From Notospermus geniculatus (Eukaryota; Nemertea; Pilidiophora; Heteronemertea; Lineidae): 64,000 bases of DNA. The notes under the pieces were generated by a model. The model ran no database searches. It was given only the letters and a program-made list of their open reading frames with translations, and was not told the DNA's origin. Position 1 is the first letter of the stretch. Each line of letters opens with the position of its first letter. A program made the translations under genes and the position numbers. Of this stretch, positions 20,981-31,375 are shown piece by piece. The stretch lies in the NCBI GenBank assembly GCA_002633025.1, contig NMRB01001142.1:17948-81947 (forward strand). The letters are read 5' to 3'.

Positions 20981-21240
20981 CAATACAATTACTGTTATAC
21001 GCTTACAAAGCAGACTATTGTAACCCAGACATGCAGTTCTAGGATTACCATTCCTTTCACACCTGAACTCACTCCAGCAGGTTCTTTTGCCACCCGAGGG
21101 ATTTCCAGAGGCGGTGTGTTTATTCTCGCCTTCAGTTCTTTAGGACAGGAGCCGGCAGTTATCAATATGTAAGATGTCAGTGGAAATCGCCTGGCATAAG
21201 CGCGAAATCGCTATAGTCAGTGCCAAGTCATGTGTGTATT

Positions 21241-21515
21241 AGGTTTTTTTCATCAGGACCAAAGCTGAGCATCATTGGACCTGGTATAAAGTAAGGAAGG
21301 GGGTATCTCAGGATGTCCCTAACTTCGATGGGGTCTTTTACTTGCCCTTGCAAAGGCACAATTGGTACAACACTTTAGTGGGACAAGCCATTATGTGTAC
21401 CGGTATTAGTTTCTTCCATNGCCAGGGATGATTTACCCCATATGGCCTCGGATTCAAACCGTGGACCTGCCGCTTGCTTGGCGGACATAATTCCCACTCA
21501 GCTATATCAGGGCTC
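21241..21515 (-). mobile_element. Family A SINE, full length but diverged
   Basis: Tail TTTTTTTCATCAGGACCAAA, body GATGGGGTCTTTTACTTGCC, and head GGATTCAAACCGTGGACCTG with CAGCTATATCAGGGCTC. One N lies at 21420. Confidence 0.8.
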
Positions 21516-21529
21516 CTCTCCCTGCAGCC

Positions 21530-22190
21530 GTAAGTCAGCACTATGTGGCAACTCACCACAAAGTTTGCCGACCGTAAAAATATTGCCTCTCGAGAAGCAT
21601 ATGAAGATTGCCAACCAGAAAATTGCCTCCAGAGTCAATGAAAGTTGTGAAGTGTGCTACGAGCTTTGCAAGTGTGATGCACCCCAATACATCTTTTTCG
21701 CTGAATATAATTATTACTTGCCGATGTCAAGTTGCGGCTTTTCACATGAGTAATAATTGGTAGCCGGCAGATGAGAGTTTTTTTCAAGTAAATATGTGGA
21801 GCCTGGTGATATGATGTTACTGACCTGCCGGGGATATTCAAAACAGCGACTCATGTACTTTTGGTCATATCAACATTGGAAGATTTTCATGGTTAAATTC
21901 TTCCAGACATGCCAGAAATGCTTCAATATCATTCGTTTGAAAATTGCTGAAATTCAGTGCGCACGTAGAGAGTAGACACAAATTCATACTGAGTGAGAAC
22001 ACTGTAGCTGCTGTTGTACATGACATACAGGCTGACAGGCTAAAGTAAGTATTCAAGATGGCTGACTGGTGGCCATATTTGAAGTCCAATCAAGCTGAAA
22101 TTCACTGCACAGAGGATACCAAGATACATCATCTCACTCAAATAGCCACGAAACATCAGGGCCTTTATATTCCCTAATTTGGGCTATTTC
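21530..22190. other. No gene recognised
   Basis: The frame at 21442-21753 overlaps the SINE head and is not a domain-bearing protein. I see no other structure. Confidence 0.3.
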
Positions 22191-22199
22191 TGTTTACGG

Positions 22200-22380
22200 T
22201 GGTATGGGGCCAAAGGCCCCATCAGAGCGCTGAAGGCGCGATCAGGGGGGGGGGGGAGTGCGAGGGGCTGTTCCCCCTTCGTTAGAAATTTTTTTGAAAA
22301 TAGAGGATAAAAGACGCCATTTCCAGGCATCTGAGATTCCCATTTAAATGTAAAACAAGACGCAAATTTGGGTGCCCTTA
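22200..22380. repeat. Second copy of the GCCATTTCC...GCATCTGAG repeat
   Basis: Matches 17460-17640 in order and orientation. It contains a poly-G run near 22245. GGGGCCAAAGGCCCC at 22207-22221 is a small palindrome. Confidence 0.55.
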
Positions 22381-22429
22381 ATTTGGGCTCCGACGTTAAA
22401 CGTCGTTTTGGGGGAATATAAAGGCCTGA

Positions 22430-23160
22430 ACATATCACCACCTAACAGCAAAATTGTGAGCCGCTCCATCAAAAGCAGGGGCTTGTCACAAGTGTCCATC
22501 ATTGGTCATCAATTTATTCAACTATTATCACTGCTGTCCACTGCTATTGTAAACTTACACCAACGCACATTTCAGCTATTCTGCGGGCAGACAATTTTGA
22601 CCTTTGATCACTGTGACCTTGAAAATTAGGTCAAATCAAAAACCTCGAATTATGATGTACTCTAGCTGGCAGCTTTCAGAAGTCTGGCCAAAAGCAAGTT
22701 TTCACAAAGCGCCCCCTATATGCCAGAAAGTTCATTGGATTGCACTCGATTTCAATTCACAATACCCTTTCTACAAGGTACCTACACACCAAGTTTGAAG
22801 TTCCTAAGTTTTGAAATGTGACACCATTGTTCATGAACGAAGATGCACCGGACGACAATGGACACCACGCCGTGATATAAGCTCACTTGTCAGGCGAGCT
22901 CAAGATTTACACACTTAAAGCTGATTCTCCTTTCGTAATTTGAGACAGGTGTGAGTTGACAAGCTCTGGAGAGGGAGCTCTATTAGAATTTCAAACCATG
23001 TACCACAGTTTAAATTCCATCAGATGGTCGCTAGCCAAAACAGACTCAATTTGAATGAAACGAATTAAACGTCCAATACTGAAGACATCCCAATAAAGTG
23101 GAACCTTAATTATCCTACATGTCTTAGGACAGACAGGTGTATTCTTATCTAGTAAATTAC
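22430..23160. other. No gene recognised
   Basis: The plus-strand frames here have no recognisable domain. A weakly unique-looking stretch lies at 22600-22800. Confidence 0.3.
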
Positions 23161-23170
23161 CAGTAAGTAT

Positions 23171-23425
23171 TTTTTCCATCAGGGCCAAGCCAAAGCATTA
23201 TTGGCCCTGCATGGTAAGTATGGAAGAGGCCATCTCATGTTCCTCACTTGGAGGGGTCTTTTAAGGCATGAGATACAAGGCACCACAGATTCCTTTCCCA
23301 CGCGATGAACGTGAGGAGTAAGTGATGAAGAATCCTATGTGGCCAAGGCTGGATTTGAATCCAAGCTGTCACTTGGTAAACATGGTAAGTGGATGTGATA
23401 ACCACTAGGCTATCAGGATGTGGTA
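23171..23425 (-). mobile_element. Family A SINE, full length
   Basis: Tail TTTTTTCCATCAGGGCCAAG, body CCTCACTTGGAGGGGTCTTT, and head GGATTTGAATCCAAGCTGTC then GTGATAACCACTAGGCTATC. Confidence 0.85.
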
Positions 23426-23448
23426 CAGTCCTGAGCATTGAGGCAAGG

Positions 23449-23554
23449 ACCAGTATTCATAAAAATACATAAGTCTAAGTGTGACACCTTTCCTTTGTTC
23501 AACACAAGATAAGTATCACACTTAGACTTAAGTACTTTTATGAACATGGGCCCT
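23449..23554. mobile_element. Hairpin MITE of the GGGCC...TTCATAAA class
   Basis: AGTATTCATAAAAATAC...TAAGTCTAAGTGTGA is inverted in ATCACACTTAGACTTAAGTA then TTTTATGAACATGGGCCC. The short loop contains CCTTTCCTTTG. Confidence 0.7.
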
Positions 23555-23562
23555 GAGTTATG

Positions 23563-23827
23563 AGGAGCCTTGATAGCCTACGTAGTGGTTATCATGTCCC
23601 CTTAGCAAGTGGCAGGTCCCGGGTTCCAATCTTGGCCATATGGGATTGGGATTGGTCATCCATGGCTCTTCAGTCTGTCACATGGGACACTAAGCTTAGG
23701 TCCTTGTACCTTGTGTCTTTAAAGGGCAAGTAAAAGACCCCATCCAAGTGAGGAATATAAGTAGCTTGAGATGGTCTCTTCCATACTTACCAGGGCCAAA
23801 TGCTACGGCTTAGGCCCTCATGGAAAA
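23563..23827 (+). mobile_element. Family A SINE, full length, plus strand
   Basis: The clearest plus-strand copy. Its head is GCCTTGATAGCCTACGTAGT with TGGTTATCATGTCC, and its B-box region is CCGGGTTCCAATCTTGGCC. The body has GGGCAAGTAAAAGACCCCAT and the tail AGGGCCAAATGCTACGGC then CCCTCATGGAAAAATC. Confidence 0.9.
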
Positions 23828-23843
23828 ATCAACTACAAATACA

Positions 23844-23968
23844 AATTCCAGGCCTTTTCGTTTGACGGGCGCAAAAATGTGCATGCGCCTCGCAAACAAT
23901 AGAATTTCTATTGTTTGCGAGGCACATGCAAATTTTTTTACCGCCCGTCAAACGAAAGGCCTGGAATT
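23844..23968. mobile_element. Near-perfect 125-bp hairpin
   Basis: AATTCCAGGCCTTTTCGTTT at the left is the complement of AAACGAAAGGCCTGGAATT at the right. The arms of about 60 bp meet at CAATAGAATTTCTATTG. A few mismatches occur (GGCGCAAAAATG against AATTTTTTTACCGCC). It is a recent foldback element or MITE. Confidence 0.85.
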
Positions 23969-24320
23969 CAGTTACTTGGTACAAATATAAGGAAAGGAGA
24001 AAATAAATTGGACTTACCATTACTGTTCCGAGGTTGTAATCCTTAGAAAAATATCCCAGCGCTTGACGTTTTATTCTGATTTAAGTACATGTACATTTCC
24101 CTAAGAATACCAATGGTTTGTTAATTTCACTTATCCATATGTCAGACTTCGTACTCCAAAATTGGCTTTAGCCGAGTTAATTAGCATCCTAGTATCGTTG
24201 TTTCAGTATCATTGATAAACAGCGTTAACAGCCATTGATGGTGAAATTCCTCAGTGCCTTCAATAAATGGATAGATTCCTTTGTAGCATATCGACGAACC
24301 GCTCGACACGGGGAAAGCCG

Positions 24321-24539
24321 TCACCAGCAGTGACGATCTGACGACGCGACGATCAGCAACATTCGATCTTCACGATTATCTAAGTGAGCCCGGTGTGGGT
24401 ATTGTTCGCTGGTAAAGGTTACGAGATTACTATTGTGTTGTTTTTGACCAGAGACACATCTGGGGTTGATTACTGGAGATGATTTTTCAAGTCGCAACGA
24501 TGCAGCTGATATAGCAGTGGAAATTATCTTCAACACGTC
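24321..24539 (-). CDS. Weak exon candidate
   Basis: On the minus strand, TTTTATTTTCAG ends at 24540. An open frame follows (Asp-Val-Leu-Lys-Ile-Ile-Ser...) to about 24321, with possible donors such as GTAACC inside. The acceptor is good, but no domain is recognised and no partner exon was found. It may be chance. Confidence 0.12.
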   Translation of the reverse strand, partial: DVLKIISTAISAASLRLEKSSPVINPRCVSGQKQHNSNLVTFTSEQYPHRAHLDNREDRMLLIVASSDRHCW

Positions 24540-24649
24540 CTGAAAATAAAATGATGATGAAATATTAATGACAATTTAATGGAACATGTTACCTCTACGA
24601 TGTGGAATGGAGAGTACCTTTTAAAATATCGGGAGTTGAGTGCCATTAT

Positions 24650-24760
24650 TAGCTCCATCATCCTCCAACAGCAGCAGGGGGTTTTTACCTCGCTGACCTC
24701 TTCAACTCATGGGTTTATGAAGAGCAGCAAGACCAAAGCCCTGCTATTGGAGGATCTCTA
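24650..24760 (+). repeat. Short dispersed hairpin repeat, second copy
   Basis: ATCCTCCAACAGCAGCAGGG is inverted in CCCTGCTATTGGAGGAT. It is related to 4042-4137 and 30515-30545. Confidence 0.5.
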
Positions 24761-24784
24761 AAGATGAGTGTATTGTTAGTAAAC

Positions 24785-24850
24785 GTAAAGTCGTCTCTGA
24801 ACTTCGCAAATTTTCGGCCCCAACCGGGGTCTTCCTCAGGCACTTTCTTG
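24785..24850 (-). repeat. Fragment of the hammerhead-like palindromic retroelement
   Basis: AAGTCGTCTCTGAACTTCGC, AAATTTTCGGCCCC and AACCGGGGTCTTCCTCAGGC match, inverted, the 3' part of the element at 45.1-45.65 kb. The core here reads CTGAGGA on the minus strand. Confidence 0.7.
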
Positions 24851-24859
24851 TAGACATAC

Positions 24860-25620
24860 CAGAAGTGAGTTTTTTCACAATATGAGGATCAAAATGAGCA
24901 ATATTTTTGCCAATCTTTCTTCCATCCATTATGCCACAAGCACGACACCCATTTCGGGCCCACACTGTGCAATAATATTGTACGTGGATGGACCGCTTTT
25001 TAGGCCTGACTGGATACAGATTGGCTCATGGTTCCTTGACCAACTGAAAGAACCCTCAAATGTATCATACGTGATTAGCGAAGCGAAACACACAATAAAT
25101 GCAAACTGAACACTTGTTTTGCGAAATTGGTCTGACCAGTTGGATACCACGTACAATTTGCTCCTTAGGCAGGTTTCCAAACCGAGTGGGAGGGAGAGTC
25201 ACCATGATTAGCCATCTTAGAAAAAGGCAGACACGACAGGAATAAATATCAGGCTACTATTTGAAGTTGTCGTTTCCATTCACAGTTTATTCAAGTTGTG
25301 TTGTGGGCGTAAAGACACTTGAATCCAATTCTCGCTTGTTTTAGTCCTCCAAATGCCTGTGACAATTTTGCCAAAAACAGAAAAATGCAGATGGATTCTG
25401 AACGGTTTACAGAAGTCCTAGTCACACAGGTATTTATCGGAAACTACTCATGGAGAGATTTCCAACGAAATCCTTCTGCTTTTAAGCTCTTCTGGTCTTT
25501 TTGGACTGTAAGTTCATCTCTGAGAGGTTACAGACCAATATGCAGGGTCTGTCCCTCACAATAACTTCATAAAAGGCAAGGCCCGAATATGGGCCAAGCC
25601 TGTCACGAACGCCAACAGTA
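24860..25620. other. No gene recognised
   Basis: A frame at 25319-25564 (+) has no domain or splice support. I see no repeats. Confidence 0.3.
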
Positions 25621-25626
25621 ATAGAG

Positions 25627-25762
25627 GGGCCGTATTCAAAAAGGGTGTTAAGACTTAGACGCGTGTAACTTCATCAAATGCATGGTGGAAGTGTGTGCAT
25701 TTAGTGAAGTTACACGTGTTAAGTCTTAATCGCGCGATGATCACCCTTTTTGAATACGGCCC
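25627..25762. mobile_element. Hairpin MITE of the GGGCC class
   Basis: GGGCCGTATTCAAAAAGGGT is inverted in ACCCTTTTTGAATACGGCCC. The inner arms TTAAGACTTAGACGCGTGTA and TACACGTGTTAAGTCTTAA also pair. The arms are about 55-60 bp. Confidence 0.85.
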
Positions 25763-26084
25763 TTAAAGTACTGCCACATAGGTATATTTTTTCTGCTTGT
25801 CAACGTTTTGTAACATGGAAGAGATTCATGGATTAAAATGTAATGAACACAAAATCTCAACGAGGCTATTTCCAATCATGTATAATTTACTTATGACACT
25901 TCTTGTCTCGACGGCTTTGATGCCGATACCTCAGATACTTCAACAGATTAGATTGTGCCAAAATGACTGACTCAAATGGTGTAATATCTGTAGTTGTTCA
26001 ATATTGGCCAGTGTTCCTACAACAGACTGATAGAATAACTCATCACGACTTGCCAACTGGTGACTTACTCTGAGCACTGGACAG

Positions 26085-26402
26085 GTAGGTGACACACACA
26101 AACAATACATGACAATAGGAGACACACACACAGCAGTTGACAAATGGGGCACACACACAACACTTGACAAATGGGGACATACACACAGCACTTGACAAAT
26201 GGGGACATATACACAGCACTTGACAAATGGGGACATACACACAACACTTGACAAATGGGGACATATACACAGCACTTGACAAATGGGGACATATACACAG
26301 CACTTCACAAATGGGGACATATACACAGCACTTGACAATAGGGGACAAACACAGCATTGGCAAATAGGGGCACATGCAGGGCACTTGACAAATAGGGGAC
26401 AC
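26085..26402. repeat. 28-bp minisatellite
   Basis: ACTTGACAAATGGGGACATA plus TACACAGC recurs about ten times, with shorter variants at the ends. All minus-strand frames stay open across it (up to 167 codons, Cys- and Pro-rich) because the unit has no stops. These frames are not evidence of a Cys-rich protein. Confidence 0.9.
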
Positions 26403-26409
26403 AGTCGAT

Positions 26410-26890
26410 CAAACTCTAACAGGGGCCATAGAAACACAGGCATGTTGATTTTTTAAGCAGTTGCAACTTTGGACCAAGTCCCCTGTGCCATTTAAGGAAG
26501 TAGACGTTAGACTGATGTAGGGAATGAAAAGCTATTGTCGATACTTTCAAATATTGTCAAATTCCTCCAATACCGACTTTCCTACAAGTCATTTCAAGTC
26601 GATCTCTATCAAAAGGAGTTTATCCTACAATCTGGGATACCGGTACTCACATTCCACCAGAATTGAACATTCCAACTCCGACTAGTAGCTCACAGCAAGA
26701 TCAATATCAGGGAAATCGGTGACCTTTTCTGTAATCGTGGGATTAGCAACCATTTAGTATCAGCTTATTCCAAACATATCGATTTACCCAATTTGACAGG
26801 CGTTGGAGTCGAAGTGTCAAGTCGATTTAGGATTTTAAACCCAGTATACTTTTGCTATGGATGTTCCAACTGTCGTGAAACTTTGAAGTG
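26410..26890. other. No gene recognised
   Basis: I see nothing supported in this stretch. Confidence 0.3.
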
Positions 26891-26896
26891 TCTAAT

Positions 26897-26941
26897 CCAA
26901 ACCCTAACCCCTAATCCCTAACCCCTAACCCTAACCCCTAA
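26897..26941. repeat. Interstitial telomere-like tract
   Basis: AACCCTAACCCCTAATCCCT and CCCTAACCCTAACCCCTA alternate the metazoan telomere unit CCCTAA with a CCCCTAA variant over about 45 bases. Confidence 0.8.
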
Positions 26942-27324
26942 AAATCTCTTTGAAAATCCCTTTTGTGCCTCCGGGGCTTCGCATTTATCATCTAACTGTG
27001 ACTCGATGTAGCAAATATAGGTGTGTGTCACAAACAAGGAAAGGGTTAATTAACAACCCTACAACACAATGCCCCACCAAATTTTTTGTGTAGCTTATTT
27101 TGAAGATATCATCAAAAATGTGACCCTCCACTACAAAACCAGTGTAAAGTCACATGGAAAATGGGCCTAAACGTACCGACATTACACAAGGAGATAAAGA
27201 CAGAAATAGAATCACGGGTTCACACTTCACAATAGACGGACAACACAGAAATTGACATATGTAACCCTCCACCACAAAACCAATCATCAGTCACTTTGAG
27301 GTCGACAAGTTGGGACCAATGTAC

Positions 27325-28389
27325 GGTAGTTGTAAAAACCTGGACGCTGGAGTCTGGACTCTGGACTCATTTTGCATCATTGGATTGAACCGCCTGGTTT
27401 GATATAATGAAATTTATTCTCATTCTTCGTGTGTCGTTCCACTTATCAGTCATTGGCACACACATCTGGTGACCTGGGGTGAATGAGAATGGAAAGAAGG
27501 CCTATTTCCTGAAGAATTACAGATGTTGGATGACCTTCCTATGACATGTACGAGAGAGAATTGAGGTGTAACCTCACGCCTAAAACTGGTAGTTTCTATA
27601 CCATTCTGACCACCGTAATCAGGACACCTGTCAATTCAGGACACCATCTGTCAGGCCTGAATCAGCTGTCTTTAATTGAGAGGTTCCACTCAACATGTAG
27701 TGATTCTTATTACATGGTACCTTTCATTGATATTTCATGGGCTGATAAATACGCTTTACATGTTTCATTCTCATGTCTCTGCATTCTTGTGTTTTTGACA
27801 CGAGGGTCAATTCAAAACCTGGCTCTGGCACTGGCGCAATCGTGATTTCTGGCCTGCAGTCGATTATCTTATGATAAAACTATGACATGCATGATTAGTT
27901 TTTAGCGAGGATGTCAACTTAGACACGGCGATTTTTAGAATAGAGAAATGCTGTATTAGTGTCATAGTCTCTTTTAGTTTAGTTTAAACTGTTTATTTAA
28001 GAAAAGAAATGAACAATAGAACACAAAGGAGGGCCAAAGCAGAGCATTACTGGCCCTCTTAAACAATACCTTTAGAAATATAGTCTCTTCTGTATCTGAC
28101 CCAGACTGACAACCTGCAACCCAATCTCGCTAACCCAGAAGAAAACAAAGCACGGTGCTCCTTGTTTTCAGATTTGCTCCACTTGTACAACAAGATGAAA
28201 CTGTCTGACCTCTGCATCTCGGAGATTGCCTGCGACCTGCATATCACTTCAGTTCACCAAGGCCTTGGCCCTTGACAGTTCACTGAGAATACATTATTTT
28301 CAAGTGAAAAAGACTGTCAGGCGGTTCAATCCAATGATGCAAAATGAGTCCAGAGTCCAGACTCCAGCGTCCAGGTTATTACAACTACC
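27325..28389. mobile_element. Inverted-repeat element abutting an assembly gap
   Basis: 27325-27394 and 28320-28389 are 70-bp inverted copies differing at very few positions (GGTAGTTGTAA...CTGGACGCTGGAGTCTGGAC...TTGAACCGCC). They flank about 925 bp containing the unit duplicated at 29.7 kb. The right arm ends exactly at the gap, so its true end is unknown and the gap may hide more arm. Confidence 0.75.
27695..27970 (+). repeat. 275-bp direct duplication, copy 1
   Basis: From TGTAGTGATTCTTATTACAT to GCTGTATTAGTGTCATAG it is almost identical to 29711-29985. Both contain an identical 43-codon frame (Met-Val-Pro-Phe-Ile-Asp...) ending TGA. The near-identity suggests a recent transposition or duplication. 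Confidence 0.85.
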
Positions 28390-28475
28390 NNNNNNNNNNN
28401 NNNNNNNNNNNNNNNNNNNNNNNNNNNNNNNNNNNNNNNNNNNNNNNNNNNNNNNNNNNNNNNNNNNNNNNNNNN
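28390..28475. other. Assembly gap (86 N)
   Basis: Undetermined bases. Any frame crossing them is meaningless. Confidence 1.
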
Positions 28476-29700
28476 AGTGGCCCTAGATTATCTGTATGAA
28501 AAGAAAACGTGGCTATGAAAAATATTCAAGGAAATATGCAGGAAAATTAAGTGGGCATTTACTTTCGACTAAGAGTGTACTATCCATCCAGTCACAACAG
28601 CAAATAGGCCTATATGACGAATGCCGCGCAAATGACGTCATCTAAGGTATGCCCATTTACAATTCATTATATAATCTTCTCAACAAAGGCAGTGTGGTCG
28701 GCGATACATGTTTAATCACCTGTTGGACTTGACTAGCTAGACCAACGTCCTTACGTTGTTCGAAATTCCGATAAACACCAGTGTTTTGGTAGACTTGTCT
28801 AACAGTTGTCTTACAAATGTTTAGGCTTAAACAAGTCCAAGTTAGACAGGCGAAAAACACCTTTTATAAGTTCGGGCCGTAAAGTTTTGCTCCTATTACC
28901 GAATTCCCAAATTCTGTTCATTATTCTCACTTTATATTTCACATTTGAAACTTAAGGCATTCATGTATTTATTCGTACTTTCAAGATGGAAACCTCAGAG
29001 ACAGAATGATGGCAACCAAAAATATGGCCAAGGACTTCAATGAATTCAATTCTGTTGTGTAAATCAAATGTGAACATGCACACAAGCAAAAAGCAGACAC
29101 AGAAAACACAATGATTGTCACTCTTTTCTGTGAAAAATGACCTTTATGTTTACGTAACGTATGTAACGTTACGTGCGTTACACATCTCTCAGGCAAATTT
29201 CCATTGGGATAATATGAAAATTCCAGTGATTTCTTTGGGTTTTATTGTTCGTTGACCCATTCTACCTTTGAATATGAGAAATGAAGGCCAAATATGGTCA
29301 GTTTTTTTCTCTACAAACAAAAATTGTATTTTTTGTTACGTGCGTTACACAGACAATTTACCTAAACCTTTATCGGATTTTTTTCAAAATACATTAGTAA
29401 ATCAGACTTTGAGTGACTATCATTGCTTAATGTACACCTCTACTCAGTATAAGACTGTGTGACTCGGTATTTTTGGGGTTGGAAATGACAATTAAGTGAG
29501 AAAACATATACATCATTGTTTTTGCCATTTTTTCGAATCTTGAAAGTGGCTTATGTTTAATGATGCGGCAGGATGCCATAAGTGAAAATGTCAAACTTAA
29601 TTTATCATTTTCTACTGGTTTAGATGTCTAAGTTTCCAAAAACATGTATCCCATAGACATATTTCAAAATTTTATTTTTCTGACCCAGGACCACTTTGCG
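28476..29700. other. No gene recognised
   Basis: AT-rich. GTTACGTGCGTTACACA occurs at 29169 and again near 29336. No exon-like frame or MITE is resolved. Confidence 0.3.
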
Positions 29701-29710
29701 TGGAATGGCC

Positions 29711-29985
29711 CATGTAGTGATTCTTATTACATGGTACCTTTCATTGATATTTCATGGGCTGATAAATACGCTTTACATGTTTCATTCTCATGTCTCTGCA
29801 TTCTTGTGTTTTTGACACGAGGGTCAATTCAAAACCTGGCTCTGGCACTGGCGCAATCGTGATTTCTGGCCTGCAGTCGATTATCTTATGACAAAACTAT
29901 GACATGCATGATTAGTTTTTAGCGAGGATGTCAACTTAGACACGGCGATTTTTAGAATAGAGAAATGCTGTATTAGTGTCATAGA
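29711..29985 (+). repeat. 275-bp direct duplication, copy 2
   Basis: The second copy of 27695-27970. Only single-base differences are seen (for example GATAAAACTATG against GACAAAACTATG). It is immediately followed by a TTAA-element end. Confidence 0.85.
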
Positions 29986-29992
29986 ACGCTAT

Positions 29993-30187
29993 TGGATCCC
30001 AAATGCGTTATTTGACTGCCGATGTAGAGGGAGCCACCTAGCAGCAGTAAGGCGAACTACAAAAATGCATTACAAAATGTACGCAGTAAATCGGGTCATT
30101 CGCCGAAACGTAGTTAGTCCCTCGGGATGGAGAGTGGCGCGGTGGCGCCGGCTGTCGAGAAAAAGTGGCAATACCGTGCTCCTTTAA
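29993..30187. mobile_element. TTAA-bounded MITE, family 3, truncated copy
   Basis: The right end CAATACCGTGCTCCTTTAA and the interior (GACTAACTACG complement, GGGAGCCACCTAGC) match the full copy at 31634-31887. The left terminus is truncated at ATTGGATCCCAAATGCG. Confidence 0.75.
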
Positions 30188-30271
30188 ATTGGGGATCAAT
30201 TTTCAGCCGTCTCACACCTTCTTGACTTGTGAAAATGAGCTAAAAATGTGGAAAGAAACGGGATAACTAAC

Positions 30272-30421
30272 CGTCAGCTCCATGCATCTATAACATCCAT
30301 AGCTGGCTATGAGGACACCCGTGTAAAAGTAAGAAAATCCACCGGTAAAAGTGTCCGTGGCCGTTTCTATTTCCTTCCACGCCGACAAAACTTTCCTCGT
30401 TAGCCCCAACATCCACCGCAT
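30272..30421 (-). CDS. Candidate first coding exon with a membrane segment
   Basis: On the minus strand an ATG at 30421, directly preceded in frame by TGA, opens 50 codons ending Met-Glu-Leu-Thr. GTTAGT follows at once, a reasonable donor in phase 0. Residues 29-41 (FSYFYTGVLIASY) form a probable membrane-spanning stretch after a basic, amphipathic start (MRWMLGLTRKVLSAWKEIE). Codon choice looks less AT-biased than the flanks. No family was recognised and no second exon was located. The frame runs on into the presumed intron for 19 more codons. Confidence 0.3.
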
Positions 30422-30696
30422 TCACTTCTGAACAGATTTACATCCATCATGCTGGCTAGAGCCACCATCCCAGTGTCTTTACCTCGCATAAACTTTGTGT
30501 GCGGCATAAGAGGAGTATGAGCAAAGCCCTGCTTTTGGAGAATGGCCTAGAGTCGCCGCATCAGATCCAGGCTTTCGTCCGAGCACCGACAGTGTCAAGG
30601 GAGTGGTCACGGCTGGCCACCTGCCACCTGTCGTGTTTGATGTCATTTTACAATGATAAGCCAGCCAGTTCCAAGAAAATTTCAACTTCATCAAAC

Positions 30697-30736
30697 CTTT
30701 TGATCGAGAAAGTGCTTTGATCGAGAAAGTGCTTTG
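30697..30736. repeat. 18-bp tandem duplication
   Basis: GATCGAGAAAGTGCTTTG occurs twice head to tail. Confidence 0.9.
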
Positions 30737-30773
30737 GAAATGACAGCAGACGAGACACCGACGGCAGTGTCGG

Positions 30774-30855
30774 CTCATTCAAGTAGTTTGGTTCCCGAAC
30801 CCACCGCTAGGGATAGCCCTAGCGGTGGGTTCTGGAACCAAACTACTCATTCAAG
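30774..30855. mobile_element. 62-bp palindrome flanked by 10-bp TSD (MULE-like double end)
   Basis: The direct repeats CTCATTCAAG (30774-30783 and 30846-30855) enclose 62 bases. Their halves are inverted copies: TAGTTTGGTTCCCGAACCCA, then CCGCTAGGG, joined at ATA. The same terminal sequence caps the 398-bp element at 48542-48939. This is an element reduced to its two ends, or a fused end pair, with an intact target duplication. Confidence 0.85.
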
Positions 30856-30984
30856 GACTTTGAGAAATGTACGAGAGCCGAGAAGTTTATTCAATCTTTA
30901 ATCCTGACGCTCGAACCCGATGTAACGTTTCGAATGTATCACGTATGTTAATACGTTTCTACCAACTCGTTGGTGCATTTTGAG

Positions 30985-31375
30985 AAGGTTTATGCGATGT
31001 ACAGTCTTTGACGAATGTTTATATCCACCGAAAATCTGCCATAACCTTTCTATAAATTGAGAAAATTTAATGCGGTTTTCAACATTTAAAACAAACGTCA
31101 ATTTTTTTTGAGAAACTGAGATAAAATCCGGTGGCAAAATATTGGCTGTTGTCAGGTGTTGCGACAAGTTTTTTTACAAAACAAATTCACAAAAGTCCCG
31201 AAAAGAAAAAGTAGGTTTCGGACAGTTTGTTTTGTTCAGCAGCTGATTATATAATGCCGAAGTAAAGTAGCCCTAAATTTGACAGTGTGAAAATAGCAAA
31301 AAAGATTGACATTCTGTACCGAAAACCGTATCTGATTTTGGGTGGAGATAAACTTTCGTCAGTGACTGTACATAG
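30985..31375. mobile_element. Inverted-repeat element (GTACAGTCTTTGAC ends)
   Basis: GATGTACAGTCTTTGACGAA then TTTATATCCACC near 30985 is inverted in GGTGGAGATAAACTTTCGTC then AGTGACTGTACAT near 31340. The same end sequence bounds 54457-54890. Confidence 0.65.

Noticed and set aside
26085-26402. CRISPR-like array
   Set aside because: The repeats are contiguous with no unique spacers, in a clearly eukaryotic context. It is a minisatellite.
25940-26443. Cys-rich 119-167 codon frames
   Set aside because: They lie on a 28-bp minisatellite whose unit has no stops. Several frames are open at once, which argues against protein coding.
28226-28486. Frame through the N run
   Set aside because: Undetermined bases make the frame meaningless.
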